NCBI GenBank assembly: GCA_965153355.1
Contig: OZ231127.1
Coordinates: forward strand, 36,890,001-36,954,000
Direction: 5' to 3'
Source of the DNA: Flaccisagitta enflata
Taxonomy: Eukaryota > Chaetognatha > Sagittoidea > Aphragmophora
DNA length: 64,000 nucleotides
The notes beneath the pieces were generated by a model. It had not been told where the DNA came from. It did not search any database and saw only the letters and a list, made by a program, of their open reading frames with translations. The position numbers and the translations under genes are program-made. Below are positions 12,403 through 24,584 of this stretch, in pieces. The first letter of the stretch is position 1, and every line of letters begins with the position of its first letter.

Positions 12403-12546
12403 GCTGCGACGATTATTCAGTCTCACTGGCGCGGATTTTGCGTGCGCAGGGAACCGGAAGTAGCTTCTCTGCGCACGTGGCAACGAGAATGGAACGAAAT
12501 GAATCTAGACGTCAGAAACAAAATGACAAAATTCTGGCATGGACAA
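12403..12546 (+). CDS. IQCK: IQCK-like protein, IQ-motif exon
   Basis: A 144-nt exon (48 codons, phase 0 at both ends). It opens with AATIIQSHWRGFCVRRE, an exact match to the calmodulin-binding consensus IQxxxRGxxxR, followed by a charged, probably helical segment rich in W (RTWQREWNEM...MTKFWHGQ). Acceptor TTTTCTATCAG, donor CAA|GTGAGA. The IQ motif normally binds calmodulin or an EF-hand light chain. It follows the PLSLLLSDEQ exon in the correct order despite 8.2 kb of intervening repeats. Confidence 0.92.
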
Positions 12547-13518
12547 GTGAGACATGAGCATCTTTAGTTTTATTAAACCTATTTTTTCTTTTTTCTTGGT
12601 TTGTTTGTTAGTTGATTGTTTCTTCCTCATAGTTTTTTATGTTTGTCAATTCATCAATTTGTTAAGGAGATACAAGTTTAGGAAGTTACCTTGTTTTTAT
12701 GGACTGAACCAGCCACCCACAAAAATATTGAAATTGAGAAGAAATTTGTCTGGTAAAAATTTTGCAAGCCATTACCATGGATTTCACATGGGCTTGACCA
12801 CCAGAAACCACGATAAAAGTTCAAGTACTCCAAGCGGCCGTTGGATGCCCTAGTGTTATTTTTTCCACATCATTTTAAAATGAGTTCCAAGTTAAAGAAC
12901 TGACATTTGTTTTCTATCATCAAACCAACTAAATACAATTTGTCTAACGAGATGCCGTGGCGAGCTTTCTTTACTTTTCGAACTAACACGAGAGCAAGCA
13001 AAAGAGCAAATTGGAGAAATTTGGAGAAAAAGAAAATTATTCTACATCAGCGACCGTCCTTATCTAAAGTCCTTTTTTTTCCTTGTCTGTTCCATAGTCA
13101 TTGGGATAAGCAATATTTAACATGTAGAATAACACTGAACGATAGATATCAAAGAGGTCCACTACCATCACAGAGGAAAATACTCCCTAGCAACGGCCAA
13201 ATGAGCGAAACACTTGCAGAACTCATTATGGGAAAACTGTAGCAATTTTAATTTTGAACAATGTCTCCGCACGCCCTCTGTTCATATTATTGAAATTTGA
13301 AATGTGTTTCCATGGCAACCAACAATGATAGGAAATAAAGCTCTCTTTTATCAATCTATAATTACCAAACGACACTTCCCTGGTTTCATTTGTTTTCCCA
13401 CTATGCTTGTCCCTATTATCTCAATATAAGAAGGTATCCTATTTCCATATAACGCTCCCCTGGCCCTGACCCCAATCTATCCACTGTAGACTGTTTTGAT
13501 TATTGCTTTTGTTTTCAG
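12547..13518 (+). other. Last IQCK intron
   Basis: Starts GTGAGA and ends TTGTTTTCAG. It includes a diverged single arm of the foldback element found at 28.57-29.14 kb. Confidence 0.8.
13165..13485 (+). mobile_element. Single arm of a foldback element
   Basis: The text CTCCCTAGCAACGGCCAAA, TGTGTTTCCATGGCAAC, CTTTTATCAATCTATA and TTATCTCAAT aligns in order with the right arm of the element at 28566-29142. I could not find the left arm next to it, so it looks like a half copy. Confidence 0.65.
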
Positions 13519-13602
13519 GGTTTATTTGATGGGAGAAGTTCAACTTCGATGGAATCTGGTGAAGCAGAAGACCGATTCGGCAGCGTGCTCACGGATGTTT
13601 GA
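13519..13602 (+). CDS. IQCK: IQCK-like protein, terminal exon
   Basis: Follows a good acceptor (TTGCTTTTGTTTTCAG) in phase 0 and encodes 27 residues (GLFDGRSSTSMESGEAEDRF...), ending at TGA 13600-13602. The tail is short, acidic and serine-rich, so conservation cannot be used to confirm it; the splice signals and phase support it. Confidence 0.75.
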   Translation, partial: GLFDGRSSTSMESGEAEDRFGSVLTDV

Positions 13603-13660
13603 AATGAGCAAGCTGACTGATGTTTGAAATAGGCGAGCTGACTGATGTTTTAAATTAGCG
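13595..13660 (+). repeat. Short tandem repeat at IQCK stop / 3-prime UTR
   Basis: About 2.5 copies of a 26-27 bp unit (ACTGATGTTTGAAATAGGCG) beginning at the stop codon. Confidence 0.6.
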
Positions 13661-13726
13661 TAATTGACTACACTCCCTTTTCTGTGTAAGAGCCTTGTTT
13701 ATAAAAACTTCGAGGCTCAGGTGACA

Positions 13727-13732
13727 AATAAA
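13727..13732 (+). terminator. Candidate poly(A) signal AATAAA for IQCK
   Basis: First AATAAA after the stop, 125 bp downstream. It overlaps the first bases of a hairpin repeat A, so the repeat may supply or abut the transcript end. Not confirmed. Confidence 0.35.
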
Positions 13733-13885
13733 CAAGGCCAGAAACACGGCACCAGCGTCGCGGACGGTTGGGCAGGGGCAGTAATGCGAAAACCGCTCGC
13801 AATTCAGAAATGTTACAGACCGATGGACCAAAGAACCGACGGACCAACACGGTAAGGTGTAGAGTCGCGTGTCCGCGACTTAAAA
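13731..13885 (-). mobile_element. Hairpin repeat A (short type)
   Basis: Reads AACAAGGCCAGAAACACGGC, GGTTGGGCAGGGGCAGTAA, AAACCGCTCGCAATTCAG, a GACC tract, CACGGTAAGGTGTAGAG, then GTCGCGTGTCCGCGACTTAAAA. The hairpin stem AGTCGCG/CGCGACT is perfect and is followed by the A-tail. Confidence 0.88.
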
Positions 13886-13919
13886 CGAACATTCATAGCA
13901 ACGCCGTCGGCCTCAAACT

Positions 13920-14140
13920 GAAACAAGGCCGGATACACGGCTACCCCAGTCGCGTGCGGGTGGGCAGGGGCCATAATTGAGGTCACTTCATCATTTGGGC
14001 AGGAGCAGTGAGGCCAAAGACTGCAAAAACCCAAAAAAAGTAAAGTGTGACCGACGGACGGACCGACGGACGGACCGACAGACGGACGGACCGACAAAGC
14101 GGGGTGTAGAGTCGCGTAGCACGCGACTAAAAAAAAAATC
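13920..14140 (-). mobile_element. Hairpin repeat A, full-length reference copy
   Basis: AAACAAGGCCGGATACACGG, CTACCCCAGTCGCGTGCGGG, TGGGCAGGGGCCATAATTG, TTTGGGCAGGAGCAGTGAGG, AAAGTAAAGTGTGACC, a GACGGACC array, AAGCGGGGTGTAGAGTCGCG and the hairpin ending CGCGACTAAAAAAAAA. It has a long A-tail and near-consensus sequence, so it is probably young. Confidence 0.92.
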
Positions 14141-16840
14141 ATCAGAAAAACTGATCCTAATTTCTCATGAACTAGTCGTCTTTTATTTTCGACTTTTCGT
14201 CAAACGGTTCTGCGTCACTTGTTCGTATTGTTTTATCATAAACACCTTGGTTCTCATCTCTTATTATTCTTTGATCATTGATTGGTACTAGAGCAAGAGG
14301 ATGGCAAATAATAAATAGGAGAGTCTTGCGATTTGAAAAATAAAAACATTGTACCAACGGTTTGAGCCTCAAGTTGATTTTTGAATGAGAACACTGAGCC
14401 TTTAAGAATAACCCGTTCTTGTTATTGGTGATTGATGTCATTGCAAGCCTGCCAAATGAAAAGCATTGACGATACTGCTCCTTACATTATCGCTCGTCTT
14501 TTGTATTTAAATTGTGTTTGACCAAACTGTTGCCGAACATTGCCTTTTTGTTTTCATTGAATAGATGCTTTTAATAATAAATCTCTAGTCATGAATATTA
14601 TATAGTAAAGGCACAAGGTATGCTGATTCTCAGTCCTATATTTACCTTTTGCAGGGGGATAGTGGTTGGTAGTTACATGCTGTCGCTCCCGCTTAGAAAC
14701 TGATTTGGTGCCATTTGAACTAGCTCAGCTGAGCGAGCTTAGTTATAACATTTGTCCAACATTCAGGCGGAAAAACACTGTGTAAAGTAAGTAAAAAAAC
14801 CACACTTCTAGTTGGACGAGTGTGATAAAATTTCGACTGAGGGGTCCCACTACTTTCAGGACACTACAGTAAAATTTTCAACTATTATTATTAAAATGCA
14901 TATCATGTTCTGAAGGTTTGAGTTTTTTCCGCCTAATTGTTGGACATGTGTTAACGACTATCTAGGAAATAAATCAGAATATTGCAAGAGAATGATTTGT
15001 GAACAAATTAAGGAGGAATTGCTAGATTGGCCCTTTTTTGAGGAGCTGTTTTAACTTCGACAGAGGCAACCACGCCGGGGTGCATCAACATTTTTAAGGA
15101 ATAATCTTCTGCAAAATCTATGCTTATTTTCAAGTGTCTGTATTTGACATTTTAATAGAACTGTTACATCCCGCTATACAACTTTGGTCCTTTGAAATAA
15201 TATTTCTTTCAATGTCTGAATAGGCAAAAATACAAATCCGCCTGTAATGGAGTTACTTGGTCCCTTGACATTCGTTATTGCGAGGTTTCAACTAGAACTC
15301 ATTTCGAGGCCAAAAGTGAATAGATAACAATTTCAATTTTCAAAAGAGACTGACGTGACATAATTGAAAAGACAGTTTCATTCGGGATTTTCCGCTTTGG
15401 TGATTTTAATGGGAAATTTATCTTTCTAATTCCATTGTATGAGACAAGAAAAATTTATGCACAACATGATATTTATTACATAACTTTTTAGACAGATAAC
15501 AACTGAGCGCATCGTTATTGACAAGTTTGGTGCATTGACACATAAACATACTACAAAATTTTTCAGATCGAAAACATAAATCAAACAATCCATGAATTTC
15601 AAATTATAGGACAAAACATTGATGATCATAAAGTAAACATGAGTCAGAGAAAAGAAAATTTGCTCAAAACAGACTGGACGTCTCTTATCTTATACAGTAA
15701 AATGTAAGGAAACTGTATCATGGTATTGAAAGTGAATACAAGAATTAGTGTCTAGAAGCCGTGATGTTGGTCTGTCGGAGAGTCTTGAATTATTCCTCAA
15801 TGACAAGTGTCAATCCACATTTCGTGAGACCTAGTTTCAGGCCTAGTTGATTGGATAAAAAAAAACCTCCCCCAAAAAATCTTCGCTGACACAGAAAATG
15901 CGAAGTTGCTCAAGAATGCGGAGGAGGAAATGATAAACCGAACATGCTTCATGCTTCATGCTTCATGCTTGATAATTCTAAGGATAGTTGTGAGGGGTGC
16001 GCATGAAACATCAGTAAGAGCTCCCAAGGTTCTTGTCCTTATCTTAGTTTTTTGATGGTAATGTATTGTTGTCCAAGTCATATAACCTTTATGCCATATA
16101 ACCTTTATATACATAATTACATGGTAACACAATTACGAATTACTTGGTTAGATTAATAACTTTTAGTAGGACTAGTACTCGACTCAAAATAAAAGCCGCA
16201 TCCTATTTTGGGTTGATGAATAAGAAAAAAAAAATCATTTGAACATTTTTCTGTTGAATTGATTTTAAAGATTTTCAAATTTTCTTTCATTCTAGACTAA
16301 TCCCAGATCTGTATCTGTTTAGGAGCTAGAACTTGTCAAAGTTATCTTCTAATTTGTGAAAATGCTCATTTTTCAATGGGATTGCAAACTGAAAATAGCA
16401 ATGTTTATATGCATTTTTACGTGATTTCTAAACAAAAAAAGCTAGAATTGCTAGATTGGAGCCAAATGACAAATATTTTCAAGTGCTTTCTAATGGTTTA
16501 AGATTTTGATTAATTAATTATTCGACTTTTTGAAACGTAGGGGAGAAATAAAGTTTTCCATTTTTGGTTTTGGGCAATTTTAGGAAGTTGAGCAGTTTTG
16601 GGGCTGGGAGTAAACATTTTTTGATATTCATAGCTAAGAAAGAGCTAATTTTTCTCTTTCAAATGGCGCCAACCAGAAGTCTCTACGATCATTGGTTTTG
16701 GCGTTATGAATTTTTGAATCTTGTTTAAATTTTTCGCATTTTCATGAAGATTGATATTTTTCATTGTTCATATTTTCTGAACCTATGTAACGAGAAAGAA
16801 TACTCAAGCTGTTACGCATATTGACTCCAACTTTTATGAC
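14141..16840. other. 2.7 kb of unique AT-rich DNA, no gene seen
   Basis: No long open frame, exon-like block or element ends recognised. There is a small TGCTTCA repeat at about 15944-15972. The minus-strand frame at 15426-15629 has no recognisable domain. Confidence 0.6.
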
Positions 16841-16863
16841 GCTAGCTTTTGAATTTTACTCTG

Positions 16864-17045
<182 letters not shown>

Positions 17046-17194
17046 AAAGGACCGAGAGGCATAGAGATAAAGAAAGACAGATCGAATAACAAAAACAGAC
17101 AATAAAACACACATATTCATAGAAGCAATCGACCAGATATCATGGGATGCACACACAAAAGAACATGCACTGAAAAAAAGAGACTTCCACTTAC

Positions 17195-17300
17195 GACTTT
17201 TTTCCGGTCGGCGATTAGCCGCCTTTCATTGGTATAACCCTATATTTCAGCAATGTCTCCAGCGGAAGGTCGGATGGATGAAGGGACAGACAGACGGACG
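17195..17300. repeat. Family I hairpin repeat fragment
   Basis: TTTTTTCCGGTCGGCGATTA then GCCGCCTTTCATTGG, followed later by a GACAGACGGACGG tract. The same TTTTTTCCGGTCGGCG...GCCGCCTTT text occurs at 60785-60822. In reverse it is a small hairpin followed by an A-run, like repeat A but with a different sequence. Confidence 0.55.
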
Positions 17301-17314
17301 GACTTAAAATATTT

Positions 17315-19320
17315 TTGAGTAACGTGCACGTGACTAAGAACAATTCAAGAAATCGACAACTTGTCAATGACAACAATAATGAGGAACGCGAAAGGGCTAA
17401 GAGAGACGCGGAAGCTGGATGATGGGGAGGAGGATGCGAAAGTGGAGTGAGAGGGGGAGAAGGAAGAAAAACAATCTAAGTACTCGGCTGCAAATGAAAA
17501 TCTAGCAACGAAAACTGACATTTTACTGTCAATATTACGAATGATGAAGGGTTGTCAAGGGAAGTCGGGAGAAAGGGAGCCAAATGGACGCAATGAAGCT
17601 GAAGGTGTTTTGCAAGAGGGAGCTGAAGATGATGATCAATGTGTCGCAAAAGGAGGCGCTAAAGTCTTAAAGATGATGCGTCGCACCTTTGGAGAGGGAT
17701 CTTAAGATTTTGTGTCGCAACGGGGAGCTGAGGGTTGCTAACGGTTAGTCAAAACAAATTTGGAAAGAGGCACTGAAAGACAAGATGCTACAAGATCTCA
17801 AGATGAGGCTGAAGAGTAAGGTTGATAGAAATTGAGCCTCACTTTAATGGACCAGCGACTGGCGGCTAATGATGGAACCCCGCTTATAACAAATGCAAAT
17901 TCATATACAGTTGAACCCTCCATGTCATGGGACTAACAAATTTTATCTGCTATAGGCGCTATAGGTGTTATTGCCAATATAAAGAGTAAGTCACAGAGCA
18001 AACTAAGGCAAAATTAGACTATCAAACATATTCATAACCTGCTCTAATTTCAAATTATAATAAATCAAAGTATACTTTGTTTTTTTAGTTTTATTTTTCA
18101 CATAACCATGGCGTCAATAAAAATGGCCGCCTATTCAAACCCTTACCCTGAGTTCTATTTTTTGACTAGCTTCGAAATTTTCTAGGTGGTAATGGAACTC
18201 CAAATTTCTGGCTCAGAGAAAAAATCAGAATTCAAAAAAGTCAACAATTGTACCCATGGCATCAATTTTTGTGAAAGGCATCCAAATATGAACTGCCGAA
18301 TCACTTTTTTTTTTGCATTTTTTGGTTTTTGTAATGTTTTACAAAAACTCATGCCACAGGCACAAAAATACACTTTTTCAAGTTCTGATTTTTGCAGCAG
18401 GTCAATAAATTGTAAAACTATCACACACTTGAAAAAAATTGCCCCTGTTTCAAAAAATTATTTCATTAAAGAGGTGGGACGACAGGTGTTTAAGAGATAA
18501 TGTTGCACATTTTTAGTAAAATCAATAAAAAGTAGTGCAAAAATCAACATTTTTAAGTTCTGATTTTTTTGTTGAGTCGGAAATTTGATGAACTATTTCC
18601 ACCTAAAAAATTGTGAGACTAGCTGAAAAAATTAGCTCACTGCAAAAAATTGAAATTAGTAAAAAATTCTTAGCAAAAACTGATTTTACTCCCTTGTTTC
18701 AAAATCATTACTGTGACCACAAAAATTAACTTTTTTGAGTTCTGATTTTTTTGCTGGGTCAAATATCATTCATACTTTCTTCATCTTTGAAAAATTCAAA
18801 TGCGATGATGAAAAAAAAATCATTTTTTAAAGTTCTAAAAAGAATCATTGTAAAAAGTTATTGATCAATTTGTATTAGAATACTGTTCACAAAAATTAAT
18901 GCTGCGGACACAAAAATTAACTTTTTTGAATTCTGATTTTTTTGCTAAGTCAGAAATTTGAAATATTATCACCATGTCAAAAATTATCAATCTAGTCCAA
19001 AAATTGAACTCACAGCAGCAAATTGAACATGGTGGCCATTTTTATTGACGCCATGGTTACACTTTGCTTTAAAAATAAAAAAGAACCAAGAAACTTGACA
19101 TTGCATTGATGAGAGACAGAAATAATCACTCATTTGCAAGAATTCCTTGAAAATGCAGTTGCAAGAATGTAAGAAGCAGTCGGGTAAAATTCTAAGACTG
19201 TTCTAATTCTAAGCCCAGATGCAATTTTTTGCATCTCTAAGAACTTAGCCCTGTTCTTTTATGTTTTTAGAACTATAAATCAGAGGCCAGCTTTGAATTT
19301 CACCCAAAACAACTCAGATT
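17315..19320. repeat. 2,006-bp tandem duplication, copy 1
   Basis: Begins near AACGTGCACGTGACTAAGAA (17321) and ends CAACTCAGATT (19320). It is repeated immediately and in the same orientation at 19321-21326, with only scattered differences. No coding capacity was recognised. It contains one TA-flanked transposon (18105-19057) and a possible pogo-type terminus near 17913. Confidence 0.95.
18105..19057. mobile_element. TA-flanked non-autonomous DNA transposon, 953 bp
   Basis: Terminal inverted repeats start ACCATGGCGTCAATAAAAAT and extend about 27 bp to GGCC(G/A)CC. TA lies on both sides (18103-18104, 19058-19059), as in the Tc1/mariner superfamily. The interior carries four or five copies of a TTTTTTGAGTTCTGATTTTT word spaced about 180 bp apart. 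No transposase frame. Confidence 0.82.
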
Positions 19321-21326
19321 TTTGAATAACGTGCACGTGACTAAGAACAATTCAAGAAATCGACAACTTGTCAATGACAACAATAATGAGGAACGCGAAA
19401 GGGCTAAGAGAGACGCGGAAGCTGGATGATGGGGAGGAGGATGCGAAAGTGGAGTGAGAGGGGGAGAAGGAAGAAAAACAATCTAAGTACTCGGCTGCAA
19501 ATGAAAATCTAGCAACGAAAACTGACATTTTACTGTCAATATTACGAATGATGAAGGGTTGTCAAGGGAAGTCGGGAGAAAGGGAGCCAAATGGACGCAA
19601 TGAAGCTGAAGGTGTTTTGCAAGAGGGAGCTGAAGATGATGATCAATGTGTCGCAAAAGGAGGCGCTAAAGTCTTAAAGATGATGCGTCGCACCTTTGGA
19701 GAGGGATCTTAAGATTTTGTGTCGCAACGGGGAGCTGAGGGTTGCTAACGGTTAGTCAAAACAAATTTGGAAAGAGGCACTGAAAGACAAGATGCTACAA
19801 GATCTCAAGATGAGGCTGAAGAGTAAGGTTGATAGAAATTGAGCCTCACTTTAATGGACCAGCGACTGGCGGCTAATGATGGAACCCCGCTTATAACAAA
19901 TGCAAATTCATATACAGTTGAACCCTCCATGTCATGGGACTAACAAATTTTATCTGCTATAGGCGCTATAGGTGTTATTGCCAATATAAAGAGTAAGTCA
20001 CAGAGCAAACTAAGGCAAAATTAGACTATCAAACATATTCATAACCTGCTCTAATTTCAAATTATAATAAATCAAAGTATACTTTGTTTTTTTAGTTTTA
20101 TTTTTCACATAACCATGGCGTCAATAAAAATGGCCGCCTATTCAAACCCTTACCCTGAGTTCTATTTTTTGACTAGCTTCAAAATTTTCTAGGTGGTAAT
20201 GGAACTCCAAATTTCTGGCTCAGAGAAAAAATCAGAATTCAAAAAAGTCAACAATTGTACCCATGGCATCAATTTTTGTGAAAGGCATCCAAATATGATC
20301 TGCCAAATCACTTTTTTTTGCATTTTTTGGTTTTTGTAATGTTTTACAAAAACTCATGCCACAGGCACAAAAATACACTTTTTCAAGTTCTGATTTTTGC
20401 AGCAGGTCAATAAATTGTAAAACTATCACACACTTGAAAAAAATTGCCCCTGTTTCAAAAAAATACTTCATTAAAGAGGTGGGACGACAGGTGTTTAAGA
20501 GATAATGTTGCACATTTTTAGTAAAATCAATAAAAAGTAGTGCAAAAATCAACATTTTTAAGTTCTGATTTTTTTGTTGAGTCGGAAATTTGATGAACTA
20601 TTTCCACCTAAAAAATTGTGAGACTAGCTGAAAAAATTAGCTCACTGCAAAAAATTGAAATTAGTAAAAAATTCTTAGCAAAAACTGATTTTACTCCCTT
20701 GTTTCAAAATCATTACTGTGACCACAAAAATTAACTTTTTTGAGTTCTGATTTTTTTGCTGGGTCAAATATCATTCATACTTTCTTCATCTTTGAAAAAT
20801 TCAAATGCAATGATGAAAAAAAAAATCATTTTTTAAAGTTCTAAAAAGAATCATTGTAAAAAGTTATTGATCAATTTGTATTAGAATACTGTTCACAAAA
20901 ATTAATGCTGCGGACACAAAAATTAACTTTTTTGAATTCTGATTTTTTTGCTAAGTCAGAAATTTGAAATATTATCACCATGTCAAAAATTATCAATCTA
21001 GTCCAAAAATTGAACTCACAGCAGCAAATTGAATATGGTGGCCATTTTTATTGACGCCATGGTTACACTTTGCTTTAAAAATAAAAAAGAACCAAGAAAC
21101 TTGACATTGCATTGATGAGAGACAGAAATAATCACTCATTTGCAAGAATTCCTTGAAAATGCAGTTGCAAGAATGTAAGAAGCAGTCGGGTAAAATTCTA
21201 AGACTGTTCTAATTCTAAGCCCAGATGCAATTTTTTGCATCTCTAAGAACTTAGCCCTGTTCTTTTATGTTTTTAGAACTATAAATCAGAGGCCAGCTTT
21301 GAATTTCACCCAAAACAACTCAGATT
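19321..21326. repeat. 2,006-bp tandem duplication, copy 2
   Basis: Near-identical to the preceding unit. Differences I saw include TTCGAAA to TTCAAAA, GCCGAAT to GCCAAAT and GCGATG to GCAATG, all CpG to CpA, plus GAACATGG to GAATATGG and a homopolymer length change. Confidence 0.95.
20112..21063. mobile_element. Second copy of the ACCATGGCG-TIR element
   Basis: The same element as at 18105-19057, present here because the whole 2-kb block was duplicated and not through a second transposition: the flanks are also identical. Confidence 0.82.
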
Positions 21327-21463
21327 GCAGATTCAAATTTTCTTCATATATCCACAATTTTTGGGATCATTTATCTTCATTTTTCTTATATTTAAGTGAG
21401 ATATCAATTATCTTTCTTGCAGAAATATCATGATTAAAAATGTATAAACCTATTTTAAGTTTA

Positions 21464-21602
21464 AACAAGGCTGGATACACGGCAATCCAGTGGCGGATGG
21501 TTGGGCAGAAGCAGTAATGCAAGAGCCGCTCGGAATTCAGAAATATTTCCCACCGACCGACCGACACGGCAAGGTGTAGAGTCCCGTGTCCGCGACTAAA
21601 AA
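21464..21602 (-). mobile_element. Hairpin repeat A (short type)
   Basis: AACAAGGCTGGATACACGGC, GGTTGGGCAGAAGCAGTAA, CGCTCGGAATTCAG, GACCGACCGACACGGC, AGGTGTAGAGTCCCGTGTCC, GCGACTAAAAA. The stem has one mismatched position (GTCCCG against CGCGAC). Confidence 0.85.
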
Positions 21603-21884
21603 TCATCATTTGATGACATTAAAAATTGTCAAAAAAATGTGTTGACTTATTATTAAATTTCATCTTCGTTTGCACTGTGACGTAAAAAGAAATGATATGA
21701 AGGGACCAACATTCTATATCCGTTATTAATGGATTTCCGTTACTCATGGGTCCGTTGTAGTGCCCAGGGTGTAACTGTATTATATTCTCTACTTCTTTAT
21801 TTTATTTCCTAAAGAAATGAAATGGACAAAAAAAAGTTGAAAAAAAAAAGAAATTGACAAAAAAAAAGTACAGTGAAAATCTAA

Positions 21885-21975
21885 GAAAAATGAAATGAAA
21901 TGAAATGAAATGAAATGAAATGAAAAATGAAATGTAATGAAATTGACAAAACAAAACAAAACAAAACAAAACAAA
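21885..21975. repeat. (GAAAT)n and (ACAAA)n pentanucleotide tracts
   Basis: Short pure runs of two different 5-bp units, next to each other. Confidence 0.9.
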
Positions 21976-22147
21976 AAAAATGTATGAAAAATTCATTAAA
22001 TTTATTAGAGCGGGATGGAACTGTAAGTGGTAGTAGAGAGTGGCTGCAGATGACCGATTGGAGAAAAGGATGTAACGATGACGTGCCCCGAGACGAGAGG
22101 GAGGTAGATGGTGAGTTCTGAGAGGGAGCTGAGGCTGCTGCGTGTTA

Positions 22148-22577
22148 CACTCTTTATTTTATATAAGGACCAGTAAATTTTTTCTGAGGCTGGGATGTCC
22201 TTAGATTTTAGTAAATTTCAGGCTGAAATGTCCTTAGCGTGTCCTTAATATTTTGTTATGATTTTGTTATGATTATTTTCTATGTATTGAAATAATTGAT
22301 GTTAAGTATCATGAAACACAAGTTAGATATGACAATAATTGCTTTGTAGTTGATCTTTATAGAACATTATATCATTTAGCAAAGATGAATGCTATTATTT
22401 CTTTTAAAAGTAATTATTTTATTTAAGAAGTTGCGTAAAGACAATCTAGATTTTGAATCAAAAATTTTTTTTTTGCAAATCCGAGGCTGGGCTTTGTCCT
22501 TAAAATGTCCTTAATTTTTGGCAAAATTTCAGCCTCGATGTCCTTATAAACTTTGTCCTTACTCAAAATAAAGAGTG
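22148..22577. mobile_element. TA-flanked MITE, family G copy 1 (430 bp)
   Basis: Inverted ends CACTCTTTATTTT with TA at 22146-22147 and 22578-22579. Just inside both ends are GTCCTTA words (GGCTGGGATGTCCTTAG on one side, GCCTCGATGTCCTTATA on the other). It shares end design and interior words with the element at 25274-25707. Confidence 0.85.
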
Positions 22578-22743
22578 TAGAGTAAAAGAAAGACAAAGAT
22601 GACACGTCGACATCTTCATTAAAAGGCGAGCTCTGAAAATTAAACGGCTGCGTTCCCACAGCCTAAAATAATTTTTGGGATTAGGAATGGCTTGATGACC
22701 TAGTGACTTAAAAGACTTTATCTTTATTAATATTAGGAAATAA

Positions 22744-22945
22744 TTTTTAGATGCGTCTTCGCATCTCATTAAGAGGGTTTGTACATCCGTCGATTGGTCC
22801 GTCCATGGATGTGTGGGAGCTCCAAAATTTGCCACGTCCACCATAGCGGAACATAGTCAAACTAACAGATCGACGAAGCGACGAATCGAACTGCGAAGTA
22901 ACAATGATAGTAACATATTGAGTCACACGCACACGCGACTAGATT
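22744..22945 (+). mobile_element. Hairpin repeat A relative with rewritten stem
   Basis: TTTTTAGATGCGTCTTCGCA forms a perfect 7-bp stem AGATGCG/CGCATCT with a 4-nt loop (22749-22766). It is followed by CATTAAGAGGGTTTGTACA, a short GTCC tract and an end CACACGCACACGCGACTAG. Both sides of the stem differ from the common copy in a matched way. Confidence 0.75.
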
Positions 22946-23330
22946 GTGCCGTGAGAACGGCAGTTGACCATATGTGAACTACTACAGTCTCTGCTCAGTG
23001 CTCACCCTCACGCGACAAGAGCAGTCGTGCAATTCCACGTCTCTAATTGCGTCATTGCATTGCCCCTCATCTTCCACTCTCTCCAACTCAACCCTTTTGT
23101 GCATACTGCCTCGCTCCTTTCCAATTAGATATTTCCCCGGCTTTAAATTCCTCAAAATTCTCTCTATCTTTTCTGTCTCTCTCTCATTTTGATAAGAATC
23201 TTTCTTTCCTCTTCCTAATTTTTGCTCCCTCCTGCGTTGTTTTATCCTCCCTCCTCAATCAAGGACTATCACAAGTCTTCTGGCTTATTTCCCCTCCCCT
23301 CCGTCTCAATATTACCCCTCCTCTTTGATC

Positions 23331-24584
23331 TTTAGACGCGTGCTTCGCGTTCCTACAGGGTGTTTCACGCGTTTTGAGGTTTAAAGAATCGACATAGCTT
23401 TTCTCCTAGAAGAGTTATTCCAATTCTGAAATAAGGTCTGAATAGATCTTGAAGTGCAGTTTTTTTATGTCACCAATCTTTTATATCTTCGCTTTTAAAT
23501 ATGCCCACTATGTAAGTTTGAAGAAAACAACCATATCCAGCTTGCATCTTTAATCCGGATAATTATGGCAAAAAAAAAAATGGAAACTACTTGTTTGTTA
23601 GCGTTTCACATCCAAGCAATAAGAAAAACATAGCAAAATCCATGACCATCTTGAAGCTCTGTGAAAGATCTTTCCAATGAGACCTTGCTGGTTGTCATAT
23701 CTCTATCCGTTTAGAAATGGCAGAAGAATGAAGACAGGTGGTCGAGAACTTGGAAAGTCAGTAACACCTGATTTTCATGGGCTATCTTTATTGTAACATA
23801 GAAATTGAACAAATTGAGTTGGAAATTTGTTCTTGGCTCCATTTTATAGAAAATTCCTGGCTCTTTAATTTGCTCATGGATATCGAGTAGCTAAGACAAT
23901 CCTGAGTTCGTAATTGACAAAAACGAAAAGAGTAAAATTTCTCAATGGAAGAAAATTGAAAGGAGCATTTTTTTCAATTTGTGATTTTTTCCTTCAATCT
24001 TTTGCCATTTCTAAATGAATGAAGCTACAATGTCCGACAATGTCGCGTTTTGAAGATTTTTTGCGGAGCTTTTAAACAGTCATGGATTTTTTGTAGTTCA
24101 GGCCAATAGTTGACCAGAAACTAGTAAAAGAAGTTGTCCATTTTTTTCTTTACCATGGCTAGTTAACTGGATAATGTTGTTTACTTTAAACTCCTGTAGC
24201 TCCCAAGCTAAAAAACGCAAATACAAAAAAATGGTGACATAAAAAAACTGCACTTCAAGATCTATTCAGACCTTTTTTCAGAATTGGAATAGCTTTTCTA
24301 GGAGAAAAGCTCTGTCGATTCTTTAAACCTCAAAACGCGTGAAACACCCTGTATACCCTGCTTTACAAGTCAGCTATTGGTCCGTCTGTGCATCAATGGA
24401 TCCATTCTTTAGTCCATTGGTCCGTCCATTCCCCATTTACTTTCCGGCGTTTACGAGCTTTTTTGTCTTCACTGCCACTGGCCCAATGTCCCAGTGACCT
24501 CCTAAATCATGATATCGATATCATATCATATCGATATCATCACCCGCACGCGACTAGAGTAGGCGCATATCTGGCCTTGTCGCG
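23331..24584 (+). mobile_element. Hairpin repeat A interrupted by a foldback transposon
   Basis: The 5-prime part (TTTAGACGCGTGCTTCGCGT) and the 3-prime part from CCCTGCTTTACAAGTCAGC through CACCCGCACGCGACTAGAGT to TCTGGCCTTGTCG are one repeat A copy split at a TA by the 996-bp insertion at 23356-24351. Confidence 0.85.
23356..24351. mobile_element. Foldback DNA transposon, 996 bp, TA target site
   Basis: Ends CAGGGTGTTTCACGCGTTTT with inverted repeats of about 115 bp of high identity (23356-23473 against 24232-24351). Inverted similarity continues inward (AAATCCATGAC, TTTAGAAATGGCA), so most of the element can fold into one long imperfect hairpin. TA lies at 23354-23355 and 24352-24353. No transposase. 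Transcripts crossing it would be double-stranded. Confidence 0.9.

Noticed and set aside
12554-13242. Plus-strand frames in the last IQCK intron (12554-12853, 12907-13242)
   Set aside because: They lie between well-supported splice sites, show no domain, and one covers part of a transposon arm.
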